Below, piece after piece: positions 25,401 through 28,823 of a DNA stretch of 28,823 nucleotides. Origin of the DNA: Comamonadaceae bacterium (GTDB lineage Bacteria; Pseudomonadota; Gammaproteobacteria; Burkholderiales; Burkholderiaceae); the NCBI GenBank assembly GCA_947374535.1, contig CANCCJ010000028.1, positions 1 to 28,823 on the forward strand. Direction: 5' to 3'. The notes under the pieces are model-generated. The model made no database searches. It had not been told where the DNA came from and saw nothing but the letters and a program-made list of their open reading frames with translations. The translations under genes were made by a program, and so were the position numbers. How positions within the stretch are numbered: position 1 is the stretch's first letter; every line of letters begins with the position of its first letter.

Positions 25401-25524
25401 GAGCAACGAAGCCTTCGTGGCCAAAGCACCTCCCGCTGTGATTGAAGAAGCGAAGAAGCGCGTCGCTGAGTTCACCGCCACCTTGAATAAGGTGCAAGAA
25501 CAGCTTGTCAAGCTGCAGAAATAA
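22492..25524 (+). CDS. valS: Valyl-tRNA synthetase
   Basis: 1010-residue class I aminoacyl-tRNA synthetase that charges tRNA-Val. The HIGH motif is HMGH at 71-74 ([15 protein letters not shown]), and KMSKS is at 594-598. The editing (CP1) domain is between about 200 and 330 ([13 protein letters not shown]). The C-terminal coiled-coil arm covers about 945-1010. It is about 60 residues longer than E. coli ValS. Most of the excess is a Gly/Ser/Asp-rich insertion at about 502-543, between LGW and [20 protein letters not shown], where E. coli has only a dozen residues; it keeps the frame. The ATG has no Shine-Dalgarno site and sits right behind an intrinsic terminator. Confidence 0.96.
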   Translation: MSNTSALPLEQPGLNSLSKSFEPAALEAHWGPEWEKRGYGVAGYRGSGAPTAEAPAFAIQLPPPNVTGTLHMGHAFNQTIMDSLTRYHRMSGFNTAWIPGTDHAGIATQIVVERQLQAKGISRHDMGTNPAEARKNFVSKVWEWKEESGSTITSQMRRMGDSVDWSREYFTMDPKLSKTVTETFVQLYEQGLIYRGKRLVNWDPVLMSAVSDLEVESEEEDGSMWHIRYDLADGSGSLTVATTRPETLLGDVAVMVHPEDERYKHLIGKQVNLPLCDRTIPVIADDYVDKEFGTGVVKVTPAHDTNDYAVGQRHKLDMICVLNLDATINHNAPEKYRGLDRFVARKAVVADLEAAGYLVEVKKHKLMVPRCARTGQVIEPMLTDQWFVAMNQVGKGDATGKSIAQKAIDAVQSGQVSFVPENWVNTYNQWMNNIQDWCISRQLWWGHQIPAWYDEDGQVYVARDEAEAQAKAPGKTLKRDEDVLDTWYSSALVPFSTLGWTAGSEGAGTGDGRSDILSEAKRSKTISTDHDIGASQSHQDDYDLYLPSSVLVTGYDIIFFWVARMIMMTTHFTGKVPFKHVYIHGLVLDAQGKKMSKSEGNVLDPVDLIDGITLEPLLDKRTQGLRKPETAPKVRKQTEKEFPDGIPAYGADALRFTFAALASLGRSINFDSKRCEGYRNFCNKVWNASRFVLMNCEGQDCGLKEHTKDECAVGGAAHGYLNFSQADRWIVSKLQRVEAEVAKGFAEYRLDNVANTIYDFVWNEFCDWYLEIAKVQINTGDDAQKRATRRTLIRTLETILRLAHPITPFITEALWQTVAVVAGRIKADDKAASISISAYPVSQPERIDEQAEAYVARVKSLVDACRNLRGEMSVSPATRMPLFALAANAEEHAFMQSVAPVLQALAKLSEVKVFDNEAAWSAAAQAAPVAVIGELRVCLFIEVDVAAEKIRLGKEVERLQNEIAKAGAKLSNEAFVAKAPPAVIEEAKKRVAEFTATLNKVQEQLVKLQK

Positions 25525-25563
25525 AGGCTCGTTAAACTTGGCAGAAGTATTAATTTCACATCT

Positions 25564-26448
25564 ATGACCAAAGCACTCACCAAAGCCGTTTTCCCTGTTG
25601 CCGGCATGGGCACACGTTTCTTGCCAGCCACCAAAGCCAGCCCCAAAGAAATGCTGACTGTGGTCGACAAGCCGCTGATTCAATATGCAGTGGAAGAGGC
25701 TTATGAGGCGGGCATTCGTGAAATGATCTTCGTCACGGGCCGCAGCAAGCGCGCCATCGAAGACCACTTTGACATGGCCTATGAGCTCGAAACCGAACTG
25801 GAAGCGGCTGGCAAGCACGCCCTCCTCGACATCGTGCGCAGCGTGCAACCTGACGACATGCAGTGCGTGTACGTGCGCCAAGCGCGCGCATTGGGCTTGG
25901 GCCATGCGGTGTTGTGCGCAGAGCACTTGGTGGGAGATGAGCCTTTCGCTGTCTTGCTAGCCGACGATTTAATGCGCGGAAAAAATGGCGGCCCCGGCGT
26001 GTTGAAACAAATGGCCGATGTGTTTGCACGCACCCAATCATCCGTGTTGGCCGTGCAAGAAGTGCCGCTTGAGCACGTGCACCGCTATGGCGTGGTGGCA
26101 GGTACAGACATTGGCAATGGTTTGGTCGACATCCAAAAGATGGTCGAAAAACCCAAGGCTGAGGTAGCCCCATCGCGCACCACCGTGGCGGGCCGCTACA
26201 TCTTGACCCCTGCCGTGTTCGAGCGTATTCGTGCAGGCGGCCGCGGCGTGCAAGGTGAGATTCAACTCACCGATGGCATTGCCGGTTTGTTGGCCACAGA
26301 AAAAGTGTTGGCCTACGCCTACGAAGGTAAACGCTACGACTGCGGCAGCAAAGTGGGTTTTTTGCAAGCCAGCGTCGAGCTAGCGCTAGAGCATGCCGAA
26401 GTGGGTGCTGAATTCAGGGACTACCTCAAGCAACTCAACGTCGCTTGA
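25564..26448 (+). CDS. galU: UTP-glucose-1-phosphate uridylyltransferase
   Basis: 294-residue nucleotidyltransferase making UDP-glucose from UTP and glucose 1-phosphate, for exopolysaccharide, LPS and glycogen-type sugars. The nucleotide-binding loop is [17 protein letters not shown] at 14-30, followed by [13 protein letters not shown]. Also present: [17 protein letters not shown] (substrate binding), LLADDLM (metal-binding Asp), VEKP, GRYILTP and LTDGIAGL. Length matches E. coli GalU (302). It starts 39 bp after valS with no evident terminator between, so read-through is likely; no strong ribosome site. Its 3' end overlaps the convergent TusA-like gene by 14 bp. Confidence 0.96.
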   Translation: MTKALTKAVFPVAGMGTRFLPATKASPKEMLTVVDKPLIQYAVEEAYEAGIREMIFVTGRSKRAIEDHFDMAYELETELEAAGKHALLDIVRSVQPDDMQCVYVRQARALGLGHAVLCAEHLVGDEPFAVLLADDLMRGKNGGPGVLKQMADVFARTQSSVLAVQEVPLEHVHRYGVVAGTDIGNGLVDIQKMVEKPKAEVAPSRTTVAGRYILTPAVFERIRAGGRGVQGEIQLTDGIAGLLATEKVLAYAYEGKRYDCGSKVGFLQASVELALEHAEVGAEFRDYLKQLNVA

Positions 26449-26662
26449 GGATGTGAATGAAGTCACTGCCCTCGGTGGATTGAGACAGCAGCTCATTGCC
26501 AGTTTGCTTGGCAAACGCCGCGAAGTCCCGCAATGAGCCTGTGTCGGTTGACACCACTTTGAGCACCTGACCGCTCACCATCGCAGTCAATGCTTTCTTG
26601 GCTTTCAAAATAGGCAGCGGACAGTTCAAACCGCGCGTGTCCAGTTCGACATCGATGTTCAT
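26435..26662 (-). CDS. TusA-family sulfurtransferase (SirA-like)
   Basis: 75-residue protein of the TusA/YeeD/YedF family. The key motif is Cys14-Pro-Leu-Pro17 ([16 protein letters not shown]), where the cysteine carries persulfide sulfur. TusA proper donates sulfur for tRNA 2-thiouridine; relatives work in molybdenum-cofactor, selenium and sulfur-oxidation pathways, so the exact partner is uncertain. The start overlaps the cysM stop by 4 bp (ATGA), giving a cysM-tusA-like sulfur operon: cysteine synthesis coupled to sulfur relay. The other Tus components are not in the window. Tail-to-tail overlap with galU. Confidence 0.9.
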   Translation of the reverse strand: MNIDVELDTRGLNCPLPILKAKKALTAMVSGQVLKVVSTDTGSLRDFAAFAKQTGNELLSQSTEGSDFIHILKRR

Positions 26663-27573
26663 GCTGGGAATACACCTGTAGACAAGTAACGGTCACCGCG
26701 GTCGCAGACGATGAAGGCAATCGTTGCGTTCTCCACCTGTTGTGCGATTTGCAAAGCGACCCAGCACGCGCCCGCAGCTGAGATGCCCGCAAAGATACCT
26801 TCTTCACGTGCCAAACGGCGGCACATTTCCTCGGCATCGTCTTGGCTGACATAGACCAATTCGTCCACATTGCTGGGGTCGTAAATTTTGGGCAAATACG
26901 CTTGTGGCCATTTCCGAATGCCTGGAATGCGTGAGCCCTCTGAAGGCTGCGCACCAATGATGCGAATGGCTGGGTTCTTTTCTTTCAAGAAGCGCGACAC
27001 GCCCGTGATGGTGCCTGTCGTGCCCATGGCGCTCACGAAATGCGTGATACGGCCCTGCGTCTGCTCCCACAACTCAGGGCCTGTGGTCTCAAAGTGGATG
27101 CGTGGGTTGTCTTCGTTGGCAAATTGGTCCAGCATGCGCCCCTTGCCTTCTTTCTCCATGCGCTCCGCCAAGTCGCGGGCGTATTCCATACCGCCGCTCT
27201 TGGGTGTCAAGATCAGCTCAGCCCCAAAGGCCTTCATGGTTTGCGCACGTTCAATCGACAAGTCCTCCGGCATGATCAACACCATGCGATAGCCCTTGAT
27301 GGCAGCCGCCATGGCCAACGCGATGCCGGTGTTGCCAGACGTGGCTTCAATCAATGTGTCACCAGGTTTGATGTCGCCACGCTCTTGGGCGCGCTGAATC
27401 ATCGACAAAGCGGGGCGATCTTTCACAGAACCGGCGGGGTTGTTGCCTTCAAGCTTGCCCAAGATCACGTTGCCACGCTTGGCGTTGTCAGCAGCACCAA
27501 TGCGCTGCAAGGCGACCAAAGGCGTCTTACCAATCGCGTCTTCAATCGTGGGATAAATCATGTGTGAACTCAT
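26659..27573 (-). CDS. cysM: Cysteine synthase B (O-acetylserine sulfhydrylase)
   Basis: 304-residue PLP enzyme making cysteine (or S-sulfocysteine, since CysM also accepts thiosulfate) from O-acetylserine. The PLP lysine is Lys51 in NPAGSVKDRP; TSGNTG at 78-83 binds the cofactor/substrate; GTTGTITGV holds the PLP phosphate; the C-terminal CDRGDRYLSTGVF, with a cysteine in place of the CysK PSxGERYLST pattern, marks the CysM type. The start is ATG at 27573; an in-frame ATG at 27561 is possible. A 13-bp palindrome sits 16 bp upstream. Overlaps the TusA-like gene. Confidence 0.95.
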   Translation of the reverse strand: MSSHMIYPTIEDAIGKTPLVALQRIGAADNAKRGNVILGKLEGNNPAGSVKDRPALSMIQRAQERGDIKPGDTLIEATSGNTGIALAMAAAIKGYRMVLIMPEDLSIERAQTMKAFGAELILTPKSGGMEYARDLAERMEKEGKGRMLDQFANEDNPRIHFETTGPELWEQTQGRITHFVSAMGTTGTITGVSRFLKEKNPAIRIIGAQPSEGSRIPGIRKWPQAYLPKIYDPSNVDELVYVSQDDAEEMCRRLAREEGIFAGISAAGACWVALQIAQQVENATIAFIVCDRGDRYLSTGVFPA

Positions 27574-27588
27574 AGCCCGCTACTGTGC

Positions 27589-27601
27589 CATAAGTCTTAT
27601 G
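27589..27601. promoter_or_regulatory. Candidate operator upstream of cysM
   Basis: CATAAG-T-CTTATG is a perfect odd-length palindrome 16 bp before the cysM ATG. Its position fits a repressor or activator site for the cysM-tusA-like operon. The binding protein is unknown; it does not clearly match a known CysB site. Confidence 0.35.
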
Positions 27602-27655
27602 CCATGCGCTGCAGATCCAAGGCCCTTCTGTGGTCGAAATGCTGAGGAATTTTCA

Positions 27656-27679
27656 TAGCTTGTAGATAGATGCAAGCTA
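27656..27679 (-). other. Hairpin at the end of the secreted-protein gene
   Basis: On the minus strand, TAGCTTG and CAAGCTA form a perfect 7-bp stem around a 10-nt loop, beginning in the stop codon. No U-tract follows, so it may be a factor-dependent end or a stabilising 3' hairpin rather than an intrinsic terminator. Confidence 0.4.
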
Positions 27680-28432
27680 GAAATTAATCGGGACACTGCC
27701 AATCAATTTCAAAATCCATTTATCACCCACGGCATTGACGCCCTTGCCAACGCCGATGCTGTAATTGGATTGCGGCGTGCTCGTATCCCACACCAAATAG
27801 GCCGCATCAGGTCTTTGTGCAAACGGCGTTGGTTGGTGCAGAGGTCCCATTTCGCTGTAGTACTCAACCCCTACGGAGTGATGTTCTGTGACGGCATATG
27901 TCAACTTACCAGCCGGCGCAAAAACAGTTTTTCTATTTCCGTTGAAGTAAAAATCTAGCGACGGATTCAGCGTCAAACGCCAACGGTCGACATGAAATCC
28001 CACGATGGGAGTCAACTCATAAAAAACAGCATGCGGCTCATTCAGACCGTTGACCGAATTAACCTCATTTTTAACGCCGTAGTGAAACCAGCCACTTTCA
28101 TCATGCTCGGGAATGTAAATGTGCGCGACTTTTCCACCATTGACTTGCGTCTTCTCATCAAAGTGGCTGGTGAACAAGTTAAATGACACTTCACTACCTT
28201 GCGAAAGCCCATAAGCGACTTCAAATCGCGACTGAACAACATTCGATGGCAAAGTGCTGCCTACTGGCGGACGGTAAAGCTTGACCTCAGCTTCAAACGT
28301 CGTTTCCAAATGTGGGGCAATCAGCTCATCATGAATTTTTACTTCAAATGGTGCAGCCTCAACGCCTGTACATAGAAGAGCCATCGCGCTTATCGACGCC
28401 CATTGGCATGTTTTACGAATTCGATCAATCAT
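27677..28432 (-). CDS. Predicted exported or outer-membrane protein of unknown function
   Basis: 251 residues from the ATG at 28432. The open frame continues far upstream, but that part is antisense to the tRNA gene. An N-terminal signal peptide is clear (MIDRIRK, a hydrophobic core, then GVEA before APFEV). The mature part has alternating beta-strand-like stretches (EVKLYRPP, RFEVAYGLSQGSEVSFNLF, YGVKNEV, VFYELTPIVGFHV, RWRLTLNPSLDFYF, HSVGVEYYSEMGP) and ends ILKLIGSVPINF, with a terminal phenylalanine as in many outer-membrane beta-barrels. A small barrel is therefore plausible. I do not recognise a specific family. The gene is AT-richer than its neighbours and lies between cysM and a tRNA gene, which fits an accessory origin. 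Confidence 0.65.
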   Translation of the reverse strand: MIDRIRKTCQWASISAMALLCTGVEAAPFEVKIHDELIAPHLETTFEAEVKLYRPPVGSTLPSNVVQSRFEVAYGLSQGSEVSFNLFTSHFDEKTQVNGGKVAHIYIPEHDESGWFHYGVKNEVNSVNGLNEPHAVFYELTPIVGFHVDRWRLTLNPSLDFYFNGNRKTVFAPAGKLTYAVTEHHSVGVEYYSEMGPLHQPTPFAQRPDAAYLVWDTSTPQSNYSIGVGKGVNAVGDKWILKLIGSVPINF

Positions 28433-28547
28433 TTTTATGACTAAAACAATAAATGAATCTCTCGCTATGTGAAGCAATCGGCAAGTTTTTTCAAAGCGGA
28501 AGGTAGTGCCCAAAAATCTGTGCCATAATATCGCTCTTCTCTCCCGT

Positions 28548-28632
28548 GCCCGGGTGGTGAAATTGGTAGACGCAGGGGACTCAAAATCCCCCGCCGCGAG
28601 GCGTGCCGGTTCGATTCCGGCCCCGGGCACCA
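28548..28632 (+). tRNA. tRNA-Leu (anticodon CAA)
   Basis: 85 nt including encoded CCA. The acceptor arms GCCCGGG (28548-28554) and CCCGGGC (28622-28628) pair perfectly. The anticodon stem GGGGA/TCCCC encloses CTCAAAA, with CAA at 28582-28584, reading UUG leucine codons. The long variable arm of class II tRNAs and the T-arm GCCGG-TTCGATT-CCGGC are present. A CATAAT box at 28524-28529 may be its -10. The antisense strand gives the well-known false protein pattern GAGIEPARL, wrongly annotated in many genomes. Confidence 0.97.
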
Positions 28633-28633
28633 T

Positions 28634-28649
28634 CGGTAATTCCTTACCG
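28634..28649 (+). other. Hairpin directly after tRNA-Leu
   Basis: CGGTAA and TTACCG pair perfectly around TTCC, one base after the CCA end. There is no U-tract, so it may be a processing or stabilising structure of the tRNA precursor. Confidence 0.4.
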
Positions 28650-28823
28650 TCCTGACTAGATAGCGCGCCATCAAGCATATGAATGACGACGACTTTTCCA
28701 ACATAGTCAGAAGTGGCACTGGCCACCACGTATCGGTTTCCGAACACACTGGCAACGCCAAAAATCCAAAAAATATCGTCACCTCTCATGCAGAAGAGAC
28801 TGAGGCACGTAAACGCGCGTTTG
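28636..28823 (-). other. Open minus-strand reading frame at the window edge, possible gene fragment
   Basis: The minus frame is open from the right edge to the tRNA, with a segment (VFGNRYVVASATSDYVGKVVVIHMLDG) that looks like one blade of an FG-GAP- or propeller-like repeat protein. The frame runs on without stop through the antisense of the tRNA, where coding is not credible, so this is either a truncated 3' end of a gene entering from the right or chance. An ATG is at 28789. Nothing else is seen here. Confidence 0.25.

Noticed and set aside
28433..28789. Upstream extension of the exported-protein frame containing GAGIEPARL-type sequence
   Set aside because: It is the antisense translation of the tRNA-Leu gene, a known false-gene pattern. 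A proper signal peptide begins at the ATG at 28432.
1..28823. CRISPR arrays, insertion sequences, integrases or phage genes
   Set aside because: No direct-repeat/spacer pattern, transposase, integrase or phage structural protein was recognised anywhere in the window.

Overview
The window looks like a piece of a betaproteobacterial chromosome, most likely family Comamonadaceae (Limnohabitans/Rhodoferax-like). This is inferred from protein flavour and gene order (rluC divergent from rne; hemC-hemD-hemX-hemY divergent from argH) and moderately high GC. No database search was possible, so the family assignment is inference. Most genes are core housekeeping genes. Shine-Dalgarno sites are weak across the window; rne, the alpha-hydroxy-acid oxidase and the HD-domain regulator have the clearest ones.

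Layout. (1) 52-3095, minus strand: a compact operon reading rluC (23S rRNA pseudouridine synthase), a Gph-like HAD phosphatase, a small Rieske protein and an SppA/S49 membrane peptidase. (2) 3096-3655: a 560-bp gene-free region holding several strong stem-loops, probably the long structured 5' leader of rne. (3) 3656-6676: rne, with a canonical catalytic half and a very Arg/Gly-rich tail, followed by a bidirectional terminator. (4) 6851-11050, minus strand: hemC-hemD-hemX-hemY, tightly packed, converging on rne. (5) 11122-13984: argH, a DUF2127 membrane protein and pfkB, translationally coupled; then an FMN alpha-hydroxy-acid oxidase and a membrane-anchored protein resembling the C-terminal half of RskA-type anti-sigma factors. 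(6) 15766-17278: a 4-oxalocrotonate tautomerase-like protein (minus strand) and DNA polymerase IV with an N-terminal insertion. (7) 17333-20692: a three-gene signalling operon with a PhnD-like periplasmic binding protein, a two-TM histidine kinase, and a response regulator with a divergent HD-GYP domain. (8) 20713-22352, minus strand: yaaA-queF, divergent from valS. Their 139-bp intergenic region carries two intrinsic terminators facing outward, one just before each start codon. (9) 22492-26448: valS (with an unusual ~34-residue insertion) and galU. (10) 26435-27573, minus strand: cysM-tusA-like sulfur operon. (11) 27574-28823: an AT-richer end with a predicted secreted or outer-membrane protein, tRNA-Leu(CAA), and an open fragment running off the edge.

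The most interesting points are the PhnD-like/kinase/HD-GYP signalling cassette and its altered HD-GYP motif, the paired outward terminators between yaaA and valS, the structured rne leader, the valS insertion, and the anti-sigma-like protein lacking an anti-sigma domain. None is proven novel from sequence alone.
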